In this document: positions 25,948-36,866 of the stretch, piece by piece | Numbering within the stretch: the first letter of the stretch is position 1 | Layout of the letters: each line of letters starts with the position of its first letter | From: an uncultured Gammaproteobacteria bacterium | Lineage (GTDB): Bacteria; Pseudomonadota; Gammaproteobacteria; DRJJ01 | Assembly: GCA_947258795.1 (NCBI GenBank) | Contig: CAMYJU010000014.1 | Coordinates: forward strand, 988-57,790 | Direction of reading: 5' to 3' | Length of the DNA: 56,803 nucleotides | Notes under the pieces: model-generated | Database searches by the model: none | What the model was told of the DNA's origin: nothing | The model's input: the letters and a program-made list of their open reading frames with translations, nothing else | Translations under genes and position numbers: made by a program

Positions 25948-26859
25948 ATGAATGAGTTTGAAATAATCAAACAGTATTTTTCCGACCCGATGCATACCCG
26001 GCGGAATGATGTACTGACCGGTATTGGTGACGATGCCGCACGGGTGTCGTGTGAACATACCATTGTCACCCGTAATCTGACCCTGCAGGCCGAAAAAGAT
26101 TTCCAGCCTGATGATGCCGCCGACAGTATAGGACACAGTCTGCTGGCCAGAACCCTGGCGCAACTCATCGCCAGGGGTGCTGAACCTGCCTGGGCCCTGC
26201 TTTCTTTGAGCATGCCACAAGCCGACGCCCCCTGGTTAAAGGCATTCAGCCTCGGACTGATGCAACTCACGACACAGGCCGGGGTTCAACTGGTAGGTGG
26301 TGATACCACGCGCAGCCCCGCTATACGTCTTTCGCTGAACTGTCATGGCATTCTGCAACAGGGTATCGCAAAACAGCCATATCGGCCCGTATCGGGCGAC
26401 CTGATTTATGTGATTGGCAACCTCGGCGAAGCCGGGCTGGCGATTCTCGATCTCAGGGGTGAAATCCACCTGCCGATTAAAGAGAAACAGGCGGCGCTGG
26501 CCAGGCTGCACTATCCTGACCCGCCACTCGGACTGGAACAACTCCACCAACTGGTGCCGGTGCATGCGTTTACCTTGGCCGATGGCCTGTCAGCATCACT
26601 GGGCAAGGCCGTCGAGCATTTTCGCATTGGCGCCAGTCTCTACCCGGCACAACTACCCTGCCCCGAACAGCTTGTCCCGTATCTGGACATGGCCGGCGAT
26701 TACACCCTGCTGCTGGAGTCCCCACAACCCTGCACATTGGCAATGATCATAGCCGCTGAACAGCAGGCGCTGTTTGAACAATCCGTACAGGACCTGGGTT
26801 ATCGCGCAAACTGGGTAGGCAGTATTGAATCGCAGCCTGGCGTGCGCGTCATCGACTGA
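25948..26859 (+). CDS. thiL: ThiL-like protein (thiamine-monophosphate kinase family) with altered active site
   Basis: About 303 residues from the ATG at 25948. The frame extends to 25903, but MNEFEIIKQYFS is the usual ThiL start. Conserved pieces are GIGDDA (25-30), GGDTTRSP (117-124) and ADGL (211-214). Expected but changed are the DTLVxGxHF motif (here RNLTLQAEKDF), NLSDLAAMGA (here TLAQLIARGA, losing a metal-binding Asp), DLSDGL (here TLADGL) and SGGEDYEL (here MAGDYTL). ThiL makes thiamine pyrophosphate from thiamine monophosphate. With these changes kinase activity is doubtful, and the protein may be a paralogue or a relaxed copy. It is convergent with the DAHP synthase gene, 3 bp between stops. 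Confidence 0.65.
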   Translation: MNEFEIIKQYFSDPMHTRRNDVLTGIGDDAARVSCEHTIVTRNLTLQAEKDFQPDDAADSIGHSLLARTLAQLIARGAEPAWALLSLSMPQADAPWLKAFSLGLMQLTTQAGVQLVGGDTTRSPAIRLSLNCHGILQQGIAKQPYRPVSGDLIYVIGNLGEAGLAILDLRGEIHLPIKEKQAALARLHYPDPPLGLEQLHQLVPVHAFTLADGLSASLGKAVEHFRIGASLYPAQLPCPEQLVPYLDMAGDYTLLLESPQPCTLAMIIAAEQQALFEQSVQDLGYRANWVGSIESQPGVRVID

Positions 26860-26862
26860 CGG

Positions 26863-27960
26863 TTAACCGGTCAGAGACGCCTTCATTTGCTCCAGGCGAT
26901 CCGGTAATATGTTTTTCAGCTTGTTACGGGCCTGGAGGATGATCTCTTCGGTTGTCTCCCAGCTGATACAGGCATCGGTCACCGAGACCCCGTGTTTGAG
27001 TTGCGACAGGTCCTTCGGTACCGGCTGGTTACCTTCATGCAGGTTACTTTCCAGCATCATGCCGATGATCGACTGATCGCCTTCCAGGATCTGGTTACAG
27101 CAGTTATCCAGTACCAGTGGTTGCAGGCTGAAATCCTTCATCGAGTTACCGTGACTGCAATCAACCACGATATTGCCCGACAAACCGGCATTTTCCAGTT
27201 CCTTGCGACACATGGCGATACTATCCGAGTCGTAATTGGGTGTGCCGCCACCGCCACGCAGCACCACATGCCCCCACGGGTTACCGCGTGTGTGATAAAC
27301 CGCGCTCTGGCCGTTCTGGTTAATGCCGAGAAAATGATGGGGTCGTGATACCGAGTGCAGTGCGTTAATCGCCACCTGCAAACTGCCATCGGTGCCATTC
27401 TTGAAGCCCACCGGTGTCGACAGTCCACTGGCCATCTCACGATGGGTCTGGGACTCGGTCGTGCGTGCGCCGATTGCGGTCCAGCTGATCAGATCAGACA
27501 GGTATTGCGGTGTAATCGGATCCAGCGCTTCGGTTGCGGTGGGCAGACCCATATCCACCAGGTCGGACAACAACTTGCGCGCCATGTACAAACCCTTTTC
27601 GATATGGAACGAGTCATCCATACCCGGGTCGTTGATCAGCCCCTTCCAGCCGACTGTGGTACGCGGTTTTTCAAAATACACACGCATGATCAGGTACAGG
27701 GTGTCCTGTACCTCGGCGGCCAGTTTTTTCAGCCTGCCGGCATACTCCAGGGCCGCTTCCGGGTCATGGATAGAACACGGGCCGAGTACCACAAACAGCC
27801 GGTGATCCTCACGATTGAGAATGTCGCGTACCGTCTGGCGACCCTTGAAGACCTGTTTCATGGCAGATTCGGTCAGTGGATATTTCTCCTTGACCTGCGC
27901 CGGTGTCGGCAACAGTTCCTGCGACAAAACATTTACATTGATCAGCTGTTGTTCGTCCAT
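26863..27960 (-). CDS. aroG: 3-deoxy-7-phosphoheptulonate (DAHP) synthase, type I-alpha
   Basis: About 365 residues from the ATG at 27960. The frame continues to 28044, but MDEQQLINVNVLSQELLPTPAQ matches the family start. The sequence carries LFVVLGPCSIHDPEAALEYA, MRVYFEKPRTTVGWKG, GIGARTTESQ-type IGARTTESQTHREMASGLS and VVDCSHGNSMKDF, all canonical for E. coli AroF/G/H. The enzyme condenses phosphoenolpyruvate with erythrose 4-phosphate, first step of aromatic amino-acid synthesis. I cannot tell which amino acid inhibits it, so the aroG symbol stands for the family. The gene stands alone. Confidence 0.92.
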   Translation of the reverse strand: MDEQQLINVNVLSQELLPTPAQVKEKYPLTESAMKQVFKGRQTVRDILNREDHRLFVVLGPCSIHDPEAALEYAGRLKKLAAEVQDTLYLIMRVYFEKPRTTVGWKGLINDPGMDDSFHIEKGLYMARKLLSDLVDMGLPTATEALDPITPQYLSDLISWTAIGARTTESQTHREMASGLSTPVGFKNGTDGSLQVAINALHSVSRPHHFLGINQNGQSAVYHTRGNPWGHVVLRGGGGTPNYDSDSIAMCRKELENAGLSGNIVVDCSHGNSMKDFSLQPLVLDNCCNQILEGDQSIIGMMLESNLHEGNQPVPKDLSQLKHGVSVTDACISWETTEEIILQARNKLKNILPDRLEQMKASLTG

Positions 27961-28168
27961 CTTCGTTTGCAAGCGTGTTTGATCTGTTTGTGCCGGGATT
28001 GCGATTCGGTTCTGGCCCACCCGGGATAGCACCAGAACAACCAATGATAACGTTTTTCAGGGCTTACGTCTTCCTAATCCCGGCACGTTCGGGGGTGTAT
28101 TAGCTATAAAAAACAACCTATAATCCGCTTCCCGACCAATTTTAGCAATTTGATGTACAGGAAACAGC

Positions 28169-28606
28169 ATGTCTGATATCGATACCGACCTGATGAGTGG
28201 CATTTCAGCCTTCGAGGCCAAGCATTTCAGCACCGCCAGCAGCCTGCTCGGCCCGCTGGCCGAAGACGGCAATGAAGAGGCCCAGTTCCGTATGGCCATA
28301 ATGTGCCAGAACGGCCTGGGCATGGTGGCCAATGAGGACCGCGCCTTCAAGTTTATGAAGGCAGCCGCGGAACAGGGCTATCCGCTGGCCCAGCACGGCC
28401 TGGGTTTTATGTACATGGAAGGCGAATGTACCGAAAAAGACCCGGCCAAGGCAGTACAGTGGTTCGAGAAGGCCGCCGAACAGGGCATGATGGGGTCGAT
28501 TACCACCCTGGCGATGATGTATCAACAGGGCAACGGCGTCGAAAAGGACGAGGAAAAGGCGCGTCAGCTGTTTGAGCAGGCAGGCTTTAATCCGGACGAG
28601 CTGTAA
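28169..28606 (+). CDS. Sel1-repeat (TPR-like) protein
   Basis: A 145-residue soluble protein with three Sel1-like repeats: AQFRMAIMCQNGLGMVANEDRA, AQHGLGFMYMEGECTEKDPAKA and a last one with LAMMYQQGNGVEKDEEKAR. Sel1 repeats form solenoids for protein-protein contact, and no catalytic function is expected. A strong ribosome binding site, AGGAAACAGC, precedes the ATG. It is convergent with pepN. Confidence 0.88.
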   Translation: MSDIDTDLMSGISAFEAKHFSTASSLLGPLAEDGNEEAQFRMAIMCQNGLGMVANEDRAFKFMKAAAEQGYPLAQHGLGFMYMEGECTEKDPAKAVQWFEKAAEQGMMGSITTLAMMYQQGNGVEKDEEKARQLFEQAGFNPDEL

Positions 28607-28617
28607 CCTGTCCTGGC

Positions 28618-28643
28618 GTTGACCCGGCCTGCCGGGTATCAAC
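28618..28643. terminator. Hairpin between convergent Sel1 and pepN genes
   Basis: GTTGACCCGGC, a CT loop and GCCGGG-TA-TCAAC form a GC-rich stem with one two-base bulge. It overlaps the pepN stop codon and lies just after the Sel1 stop. There is no clear T-run, so it may act as a transcript-end hairpin rather than a full intrinsic terminator. Confidence 0.4.
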
Positions 28644-31278
28644 CCGGATCGGCGAGACTTTTCTCCACCACCTCGAAACAGTCGCTCGACAGTCCCCTGT
28701 TCTGACTGACCTGCTCCAGCGCCTCGCGCATTTTACCCTGTCGTTGCTGATCGTAACGCCGCCAACGGCTCAGGCTGCCGAGCAGGCGTGCCGCGATCTG
28801 TGGATTGAGCCTGTCCAGTTCGATCACCTGCTCTGCCAGAAAACGGTAACCACTACCACCCGACTCATGGAAACAGACCGGATTGCGCATACAGAAACTG
28901 CCGATCAGCGCCCGCACCTTGTTCGGGTTCCTGAGACTGAAGGCCGGGTGTGACATCAGTTGTCGTACTGTATCCAGGGTACCGGCCAGCGGCGCGCTGG
29001 CCTGAATCGTAAACCATTTATCCATCACCAGTGGCTGTTGCTGCCACTTGTGTGCAAACCGGGACAAGACCTCCTGCTGCTCTGGACGGTTGTGGTGAAC
29101 CAGGGCCGTCAAGGCCGCCACCACGTCGGTCATATTATCCGCGTGCTGAAACTGCTGTATGCATAATTCGGCAATTTCTTCATCATCCAGCGTCATCAGA
29201 CATGACAGGGCCGTATTACATAACGCCCGTCTGCCCATCTGCGCGGCACTGATGCCGTAGGTTTCGCCCTGTGCGGCTCTGTAAATCGGTAACAGGCTGT
29301 CCTGTAACTCAGCTGCCAGCGTTTTTCTCAAGGCCTCACGTAATTGATGGGTTTGATCAACTGCGATGGTTTGCTGGAATTCGCCGAGGTAACTTTCCGA
29401 TGGCAGCGCCAGTACCTCGGCCTTGAACGCATCGTCCAGTTCTTCACTGGCCAGCATCTGGTGCAAGGCATTGGTCAACACCTGTGCCGGTATCTCAGCC
29501 TGGTCAGCCTGGTCCAGCCCCTGCAGAATCAGGCGTATACAGAGCTGCTGAGCTGCCTCCCAGCGATTGAACGCATCCGTATCATGAGCCAGCAGAAAGG
29601 CCAGTTGATCATCGCTATAGTCGTACTCCAGCTTGACCGGGGCAGAGAACCCCCTGAGCAGGGATGGCAATGGTGGCTCCTTGATGTCCCTGAAGCGAAA
29701 CACCTGGCTTTGTTCATTCAGCACCAGAACCATTTCAGTATCCGCATCAGCCGGACTTTCCTGATCCAGCCTGAGGCTCATGGCCCGGCCCTGCCGATCG
29801 AGCAGACCCATGCGCACCGGTATTGTAAACGGCGCCTTGCTCGCCTGCCCCGGGGTGGCCGGGCAATGTTGCTCAAGCGTCAAATGGTATTCTGACGCGT
29901 CGGCATGATACTCACCCTGCGCCCGTAGCACCGGTGTACCGGCCTGTACGTACCAGCGCTCGAAACCGGACAACCCGACCTGGTTCGCATCGCGCATGGC
30001 CGCGAAAAAGTCGTCCGTGGTCACCGCCTGGCCATCGTGTCGCTGGAAATACAGGTCCATGCCACGCCGAAAGCCATCCCTGCCCAGTAACGTCTGGTAC
30101 ATACGCACCACTTCGGCACCCTTGTTATAGACCGTGGTGGTATAGAAATTATTGATTTCAACGTAGGACGCAGGCCTGACCGGGTGCGCCATCGGTCCGG
30201 CATCCTCCGGAAACTGGGCGCTGCGCAGTGCACGTACATCCTGGATGCGTCTGACCGGGCGCGAGGTCATATCGGCACTGAATTCCTGGTCGCGGTACAC
30301 GGTCAGACCCTCTTTCAGGCTCAGCTGAAACCAGTCACGGCAGGTCACCCGGTTGCCGGTCCAGTTATGGAAATACTCGTGCGCAATCACATTCTCGATG
30401 CCGATGTAGTCCTGGTCGGTTGCAGTTTCCGGACTGGCCAGTACATAGCGGGAATTGAACACGTTCAGACCCTTGTTCTCCATCGCACCCATATTGAATG
30501 CATTGACCGCGACAATCATGTAGATATCCAGGTCATACTCCAGGCCAAATACCTGCTCGTCCCACTGCATGGATTTCTGCAATGAATCTAGCGCATGCCC
30601 ACACAAGGCCGCATTTTCATGCTCGACATAGACGCGTAGGTCGATCTGCCGGCCTGAGGCGGTGACATAGCTGTCCGACTCACAGTGCAGATCACCGGCC
30701 ACCAGTGCAAACAGATAACAGGGCTTCGGGAACGGGTCCTGCCATTTGACCCAGTGGCGATTGTTGTCCAGCTCGCCTGACTCGACCGGGTTACCGTTGG
30801 AAAGCAGTACCGGGCAGGCATCCCGGTCTGCGATAATCGTGGTGGTATAGGTCGCCATCACATCAGGCCGGTCCAGGCACCAGGTAATCTTGCGAAAACC
30901 CTCGGCCTCGCACTGGGTAGAAAATATCCCGTCAGACAGGTACAGGCCTTCCAGCGCGGTATTCTGGTCAGGGTTCAGGCCGGATTCGATGGTCAGGCTG
31001 AACCTCTCCGGCACATCGGCAATGATCAGACTGTCTGTACTGAGTACATACTGATCCTCAGACAGCTCACGCTCATCGATCTGTACCGCCAGCAATGTCA
31101 TGTCCTGACCATCCAGTTGAAGTGGTACCGGTTCAGGTGCGAGCCTGCGTAGCTGCATTGTCGCGCTGACCCGGGTGGCATCGGGCTTCAGGTCAAAAAC
31201 CAGGTCCACGGTATCAACCGTATAAGCCGGGGCCTTGTAGTCTTTCAGATAAATGGCTTTGGGGCTGTCACCCTTCAT
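28639..31278 (-). CDS. pepN: Aminopeptidase N
   Basis: An 879-residue M1-family zinc metallopeptidase. The exopeptidase motif GAMEN is at 264-268 and the zinc site HEYFH at 300-304, with the third ligand Glu323 in LKEGLTVYRDQEF. Length and domain order (N-terminal beta domain, catalytic domain, beta sandwich, long helical C-terminal domain) match E. coli PepN. It removes N-terminal residues from peptides in the cytoplasm. The gene stands alone with its own upstream region. Confidence 0.97.
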   Translation of the reverse strand: MKGDSPKAIYLKDYKAPAYTVDTVDLVFDLKPDATRVSATMQLRRLAPEPVPLQLDGQDMTLLAVQIDERELSEDQYVLSTDSLIIADVPERFSLTIESGLNPDQNTALEGLYLSDGIFSTQCEAEGFRKITWCLDRPDVMATYTTTIIADRDACPVLLSNGNPVESGELDNNRHWVKWQDPFPKPCYLFALVAGDLHCESDSYVTASGRQIDLRVYVEHENAALCGHALDSLQKSMQWDEQVFGLEYDLDIYMIVAVNAFNMGAMENKGLNVFNSRYVLASPETATDQDYIGIENVIAHEYFHNWTGNRVTCRDWFQLSLKEGLTVYRDQEFSADMTSRPVRRIQDVRALRSAQFPEDAGPMAHPVRPASYVEINNFYTTTVYNKGAEVVRMYQTLLGRDGFRRGMDLYFQRHDGQAVTTDDFFAAMRDANQVGLSGFERWYVQAGTPVLRAQGEYHADASEYHLTLEQHCPATPGQASKAPFTIPVRMGLLDRQGRAMSLRLDQESPADADTEMVLVLNEQSQVFRFRDIKEPPLPSLLRGFSAPVKLEYDYSDDQLAFLLAHDTDAFNRWEAAQQLCIRLILQGLDQADQAEIPAQVLTNALHQMLASEELDDAFKAEVLALPSESYLGEFQQTIAVDQTHQLREALRKTLAAELQDSLLPIYRAAQGETYGISAAQMGRRALCNTALSCLMTLDDEEIAELCIQQFQHADNMTDVVAALTALVHHNRPEQQEVLSRFAHKWQQQPLVMDKWFTIQASAPLAGTLDTVRQLMSHPAFSLRNPNKVRALIGSFCMRNPVCFHESGGSGYRFLAEQVIELDRLNPQIAARLLGSLSRWRRYDQQRQGKMREALEQVSQNRGLSSDCFEVVEKSLADPG

Positions 31279-31476
31279 TTTCGATATGTTTCCATGGCAT
31301 AAATAGTGCTAGAATGATTCCCAACCAGGCTGGGTCATCAAGGATGACTTGCTGTCGAATACCTACCGGATTTTATCGACCACCCTACCCTGAAGTAACG
31401 CTGCATCAGCAACTTTTTTGTGGACCCCGATTTCAGTAACATTTGTTTACAAAAAATGGTGATATTTAACAGAATT

Positions 31477-31505
31477 TTAACAACTGATTCACATAATCAT
31501 ATTAT
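31477..31505 (+). promoter_or_regulatory. Predicted sigma-70 promoter of the FHA gene
   Basis: TTAACA (31477-31482) and TATTAT (31500-31505) are spaced by exactly 17 bases in an AT-rich stretch. The rest of the 325-bp gap between pepN and the FHA gene shows no open frame I can support. Confidence 0.5.
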
Positions 31506-31603
31506 GCTAATCATCAGTAAATACCACCGTGATTTGAGGGTCAGACAAAATGATGCAATCGCAAAACATCGTATCAACAATTCCAGGAAAATTCTTAACT
31601 AAA

Positions 31604-32344
31604 ATGCCTACAATAGTCGTGACACGTGAAGACATCATGGTAAAGGAACTCGAACTGAAACAGGGCGAGTTGATCATCGGTCGTGATGATGATTGCGACC
31701 TGACACTGAATGACCACTCGATCAGCAACCGCCATGCCAAGATTATTACCCTGTTTAATGCCACCTATGTCAAGGACCTGGGCAGTACCAACGGCACCTT
31801 TGTCAACGGCAAACAGACCAAGGAACATACCCTGCATGACGGCGATGTCGTTACAGTCGGGAAACGCTACCGCATCCTGTTCGAAAAAGACAGCGAACAG
31901 TCAGCGACTGGGGGCGACAAAACCACGGTCATGAGCCGTGACGAGATGAACAGGGCGTTGTCCGAGTTTATCCAGGAAGAAAAGCAGCAAAAGGCCGGCA
32001 ATGTGCCGCCCAAATCGGCATCGATACACAGTCTGAGCGAACAGGAAACACCGGTACCTGCTGAACCCAGTCTCGGCAATGCCTGCCTCAGAGTCATGGC
32101 CGGCGAGCATAGCGGCCGGGAAATGCCACTGAACCGGCGCCGCACCCGCTTAAGCCGCAGCGGTATTACCTATGCGCATGTTGAACGGAGCGAAAATGGC
32201 TTCAATATCAAGCGCGATGCCAATGCCCCGGCGGACAGTACCATTCTGTTGAATGAGGAGCCGCTGAGCGCCCAGGCAATCCGGCTGAAGCCGGAAGACA
32301 TTATCAACCTGAACGGCATATTGATGGCCTTTCAGACCGATTAG
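31604..32344 (+). CDS. FHA-domain protein with a second FHA-like C-terminal region
   Basis: About 246 residues from the ATG at 31604, which gives the usual FHA start (MPTIVV...VKELELKQGELIIGR). ATGs at 31550 and 31553 are alternatives. The FHA domain spans about 1-95 with phosphothreonine-binding residues GR (26-27), SNRH (41-44) and GSTNGT (60-65). After a charged linker the C-terminal 85 residues (LRVMAGEHSGREMPLNRRRTRLSR...LLNEEPL...LKPEDIINLNG) again look like an FHA fold but lack the binding motifs. FHA proteins bind phosphothreonine partners; no kinase or type VI secretion gene is near. A strong terminator follows. Confidence 0.82.
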   Translation: MPTIVVTREDIMVKELELKQGELIIGRDDDCDLTLNDHSISNRHAKIITLFNATYVKDLGSTNGTFVNGKQTKEHTLHDGDVVTVGKRYRILFEKDSEQSATGGDKTTVMSRDEMNRALSEFIQEEKQQKAGNVPPKSASIHSLSEQETPVPAEPSLGNACLRVMAGEHSGREMPLNRRRTRLSRSGITYAHVERSENGFNIKRDANAPADSTILLNEEPLSAQAIRLKPEDIINLNGILMAFQTD

Positions 32345-32372
32345 TCAGCCATTACTTTATAATCTACGCATT

Positions 32373-32395
32373 AAAGCCCGCACCTGCGGGCTTTT
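32373..32395 (+). terminator. Intrinsic terminator after the FHA gene
   Basis: Perfect 10-base arms AAAGCCCGCA (32373-32382) and TGCGGGCTTT (32385-32394) with a CC loop, followed by TTCTTTATTT. It ends the FHA transcript 28 bp after the stop codon. By symmetry it could also stop transcripts from the tRNA-Pro side. Confidence 0.88.
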
Positions 32396-32443
32396 CTTTA
32401 TTTAGCGTGTATGCATATCCGTGCAGCGGATATAGAGATAAAT

Positions 32444-32520
32444 TGGTCGGGACGACAGGATTTGAACCTGTGACCACCACACCCCCAGTGTGGTGCGCTA
32501 CCAGACTGCGCTACGCCCCG
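32444..32520 (-). tRNA. tRNA-Pro (GGG)
   Basis: The minus strand reads CGGGGCGTAGCGCAGTCTGG..., with acceptor stem CGGGGCG pairing CGTCCCG, D-arm, anticodon arm CACACTGGGGGTGTG with anticodon GGG, T-arm GGTTCAAATCC and an encoded CCA end (TGG at 32444-32446 on plus). Length is 77 nt. Its place downstream of ihfA-merR is typical of gammaproteobacteria. Confidence 0.96.
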
Positions 32521-32612
32521 TGTGAAACAGGATTCCTGATACAGATGAAATCTCAGGCTGCGTATTCTAGCCCAGATGTAAACCGGAAAGAAGGATAATC
32601 AGGAGTTAGTGA

Positions 32613-32969
32613 CTAGTTTTTCAGCAACGACAGGATATCTTCCAGTTCGGTACGGATCTGGCGGATAATCTGCTGACTCTGGTTTGAGTCATCCTTGGCG
32701 CCTGAACTGGTCAGTTTCTGGCGTGCGCCACCGATGGTAAAGCCTTGCTCGTACAGCAGGCCCCGTATCTGGCGGATCATGATGACGTCATGACGCTGAT
32801 AATAACGACGATTACCACGACGCTTGATGGGCTTCAGCTGCGGAAATTCCTGCTCCCAATAACGTAAGACGTGAGGCTTTACGTTACAAAGATCGCTGAC
32901 TTCACCAATTGTAAAATAACGCTTTCCCGGTATAGAGGGCAGTTCGTTATTGTTCCCTGCCTCCAGCAT
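32613..32969 (-). CDS. MerR family transcriptional regulator
   Basis: A 118-residue protein with an N-terminal winged helix (about 17-60): [32 protein letters not shown] is the signature of the small MerR proteins encoded after ihfA. A basic [13 protein letters not shown] wing and a C-terminal dimerisation helix follow. There is no cysteine pair for metal binding. Its start overlaps the ihfA stop by 23 bp, so the two are co-translated. The regulon is unknown. Confidence 0.92.
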   Translation of the reverse strand: MLEAGNNNELPSIPGKRYFTIGEVSDLCNVKPHVLRYWEQEFPQLKPIKRRGNRRYYQRHDVIMIRQIRGLLYEQGFTIGGARQKLTSSGAKDDSNQSQQIIRQIRTELEDILSLLKN

Positions 32970-33249
32970 AAGCCTCTACTCTTGCTTTTAATTTTTGACC
33001 AGGCCTGAATGTAACCACGCGACGGGCGGTGATGGGTATTTCCTCACCTGTTTTAGGGTTTCGACCAGGTCGCTGATTTTTATCACGCAAATCGAAATTA
33101 CCAAAACCTGACAGCTTGACCTGTCTTCCCGTTTCCAGAGCTCCGCGTATTTCCTCGAAGAACATTTCGACCAGTTCCTTGGCTTCGCGTTTGTTCAGAC
33201 CAAGCTCTTCAAACAGGCGTTCTGCCATATCGGCTTTTGTTAGTGCCAT
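32947..33249 (-). CDS. ihfA: Integration host factor subunit alpha
   Basis: A 100-residue DNA-bending HU/IHF protein ([24 protein letters not shown]...) with the beta-arm signature [20 protein letters not shown], including the intercalating proline. It pairs with IhfB to bend DNA at specific sites. The gene lies 2 bp after pheT, the normal gammaproteobacterial arrangement, which can place its expression under the pheST transcript. Confidence 0.98.
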   Translation of the reverse strand: MALTKADMAERLFEELGLNKREAKELVEMFFEEIRGALETGRQVKLSGFGNFDLRDKNQRPGRNPKTGEEIPITARRVVTFRPGQKLKARVEAYAGGREQ

Positions 33250-33251
33250 GC

Positions 33252-35633
33252 TTATATTCTCAGTGTCGCGTTGTAACGTTTTTCTAAAAGTGCGAGAACG
33301 GCTTGCACCACTTCATCGCAATCTTCATCCGTAAGTGTTCTTGAAGTTTCCTGTAAAATCAAGCCCAAAGCTAAACTTTTTCGACCTGATTCTATGTTTT
33401 TTCCCTGATAAACATCAAATAATGTGATATTTATCAATTTATCGTTATCCAATGCACGTATGTCTGCCAGTATTTGTCCCGCTGCGACGTTTTCATCGAC
33501 CACAATGGCCAGATCACGACGTACAGACGGATACTTCGATAATGGTGAAAACACCGGTATCCGGGCCTGGCCTAGCGCCGATATGTTTAGTTCGAAAACA
33601 AATACATTAGCTGGTATTTGATGATTTTGCTGTATCCGAGGATGCAGCGCCCCAATCCACCCGACCTGCTTTTTATCTATTTGAATACAGGCAGATTGTC
33701 CGGGATGTAATGCCGGATGTCCCTTGTCAATAAAGATAAAGTCTTCTCCCCTTCCCGTCAAATGTAATATTGACTCCAGGTCTGATTTTAGATCAAAAAA
33801 ATCAACGGCCTCTGACGCCTGCCCCGTCCAGTTTTCCTGTTCACGGCTACCGTATATCAGCCCGGCAATGGACATTTCCTGTTTAATTTCATTGTCTTGT
33901 GATATAAACTTCAGACCTGACTCGAACAAGCGGACCCGTTCGTGCTGTCTTTTAAGGTTATAAGTCAGGGTTGATAACAGGCCCGGCCACAGACTGGTAC
34001 GCATGACTGACAATTCGCTGGACAGCGGATTGGCCAGTGCTACGGCCTGCAGGTCCGGTTGCAATGTCTCCTGAATCTGCGGATCGACAAAACTGTAGGT
34101 AATCACTTCCTGGAAATCTCGCTGGATCAACAGCTCGTGCAAGCTATCCAGCTGTAACTGGCCCTCCGGGCGAGGTTTCATTTCCAAGGATCTGCGACCC
34201 GGTTCGCTGGGTAATTGATCGTAGCCATAGATACGGCCGACTTCCTCGATCAGATCCGCCTCGATACTGATATCGAACCGGAAACGGGGGGAAATGATCT
34301 GCCAGGCCGATTCAGTCTCGGTCAGCGCCATACCCAGTCGCTGCAGGATATCTGTCACCTCCCTGTCAGCAATGGAGACGCCAAGTACCTGGCCCAGGCG
34401 CTGCTTACGTAGGGTGATCGCCTCAGGCTCCGCCAGTGCCTTCCTGTCGCCAGCTTCCGTGACCGGTCCAGCCTGCCCCCCACATAGCCTTAAAATCAGC
34501 TGTGTGGCCGCTTCCATCACATCAGCACAGATATCCGGGTCGACACCGCGTTCAAACCGGAACGATGAGTCGGTCTGCATATTCAGGCTGCGCGCCCGTC
34601 CGGCAATCGCGGTGGGTGCAAAATGGGCACATTCCAGGAAGATATCTGCCGTGGTGTCGGTTACAGCGCTGTCCTGACCACCCATGATACCGGCCAGTGC
34701 CAACGGCCCGTTCTGATCGGCAATCAACAGGGTGTTCGTATCCGGCTCAGCGGTACGGCCATCAAGCAACGTCAGCTTTTCACCCCTGGCGGCTAAACGT
34801 ACGTCGATGCCTCCGTTCAGCTTACCCAGGTCGAAGGCATGCATCGGTTGGCCATAGGCCAGCAGTACATAATTGGTGATATCAACAATCGCATTCAGAC
34901 TGCGTATGCCATTGCGGCGCAGGCGTTCCTGTAACCACAACGGCGAGTTGGCGCCGGCATCGACGCCACGGATGACCCGACCGAGATAACGCGGGCAGGC
35001 GCGGGTCGCGGATACCTTGACCGGAAAGCTATCGTCATTATCCACGCTGACCGTCGGAATCACATGTGCTTCCAGCTCGGTACGGGTCAGCACCCCGACT
35101 TCCCTGGCAATACCCTTCATGCCCAGGCAGTCACCTCGATTGGGGGTCAGATCAACCTCGATCAGGGTGTCGTCCAGTTGCAGATAGTCGCGAATATCCT
35201 GTCCGATCGGGGCGTCATCCGGCAATTCCATCAGGCCTTCGGCCGACTCTGCCAGACCCAGTTCCTTTTCGGAACACAGCATGCCCGAGGAAGGCACACC
35301 GCGCAGTTTTGATTTCTTGATCTTGAAATTACCGGGCAGCACTGCACCGACTGTCGCCACCGCGACATGCAAGTCCTTGCGCACATTGCTGGCTCCGCAA
35401 ACGATATTCAGCGCCTCGCCAGCATCGACGTCGACCTGGCACACACGTAATCGGTCGGCATCCGGATGTGCTTCGACTGAAATCACCCGGCCGACCTTTA
35501 CCCCGCTGAACTCAGGCGCAGCCGAACGCACGGAATCGACTTCCAGTCCGGCCATGGTCAGCTTGTGGGCCAGGGTATCGGCGTCGATATCGGGATTAAC
35601 CAGTTCCCGTAACCAGCTCTCACTAATAATCAT
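33252..35633 (-). CDS. pheT: Phenylalanyl-tRNA synthetase beta subunit
   Basis: A 793-residue protein of the (alpha-beta)2 class II synthetase. In order: the N-terminal region with an EMAP/tRNA-binding-like domain (about 39-150, [19 protein letters not shown]), the B3/B4 editing domain (about 210-380), the B5 domain, and the C-terminal ferredoxin-fold anticodon-binding domain (about 700-793, [20 protein letters not shown]). It attaches phenylalanine to tRNA-Phe together with PheS and hydrolyses mischarged tyrosine. It is separated from pheS by 109 bp. Confidence 0.98.
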   Translation of the reverse strand: MIISESWLRELVNPDIDADTLAHKLTMAGLEVDSVRSAAPEFSGVKVGRVISVEAHPDADRLRVCQVDVDAGEALNIVCGASNVRKDLHVAVATVGAVLPGNFKIKKSKLRGVPSSGMLCSEKELGLAESAEGLMELPDDAPIGQDIRDYLQLDDTLIEVDLTPNRGDCLGMKGIAREVGVLTRTELEAHVIPTVSVDNDDSFPVKVSATRACPRYLGRVIRGVDAGANSPLWLQERLRRNGIRSLNAIVDITNYVLLAYGQPMHAFDLGKLNGGIDVRLAARGEKLTLLDGRTAEPDTNTLLIADQNGPLALAGIMGGQDSAVTDTTADIFLECAHFAPTAIAGRARSLNMQTDSSFRFERGVDPDICADVMEAATQLILRLCGGQAGPVTEAGDRKALAEPEAITLRKQRLGQVLGVSIADREVTDILQRLGMALTETESAWQIISPRFRFDISIEADLIEEVGRIYGYDQLPSEPGRRSLEMKPRPEGQLQLDSLHELLIQRDFQEVITYSFVDPQIQETLQPDLQAVALANPLSSELSVMRTSLWPGLLSTLTYNLKRQHERVRLFESGLKFISQDNEIKQEMSIAGLIYGSREQENWTGQASEAVDFFDLKSDLESILHLTGRGEDFIFIDKGHPALHPGQSACIQIDKKQVGWIGALHPRIQQNHQIPANVFVFELNISALGQARIPVFSPLSKYPSVRRDLAIVVDENVAAGQILADIRALDNDKLINITLFDVYQGKNIESGRKSLALGLILQETSRTLTDEDCDEVVQAVLALLEKRYNATLRI

Positions 35634-35742
35634 AATTTGTCTAGTTCAACATCATATTTAATGTTACACATCCCAAGGTATACCCTGGCTGGCCAACATG
35701 TGATTAGTCTTCTCTCGCATACAGATCGAAGCATTGAGATTC

Positions 35743-36768
<1,026 letters not shown>

Positions 36769-36798
36769 TTACCAGTGTTATTGTTTATATTCACTACA

Positions 36799-36838
36799 GA
36801 AACAAAAGAGGGGCAAGACCCGATAGCCTTGCCCCTCT
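36799..36838 (-). terminator. Intrinsic terminator/attenuator between rplT and pheS
   Basis: On the minus strand, an 11-bp perfect stem (AGAGGGGCAAG at 36807-36817 paired with CTTGCCCCTCT at 36828-36838) with a 10-base loop is followed by TTTTGTTT. It lies about 50 bp upstream of the pheS start. In E. coli this position holds the pheM leader and attenuator. I see no phenylalanine-rich leader peptide here, so it may be a plain partial terminator. Confidence 0.8.
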
Positions 36839-36866
36839 CTATACGTCGCTTATATCAGTAATCGAC

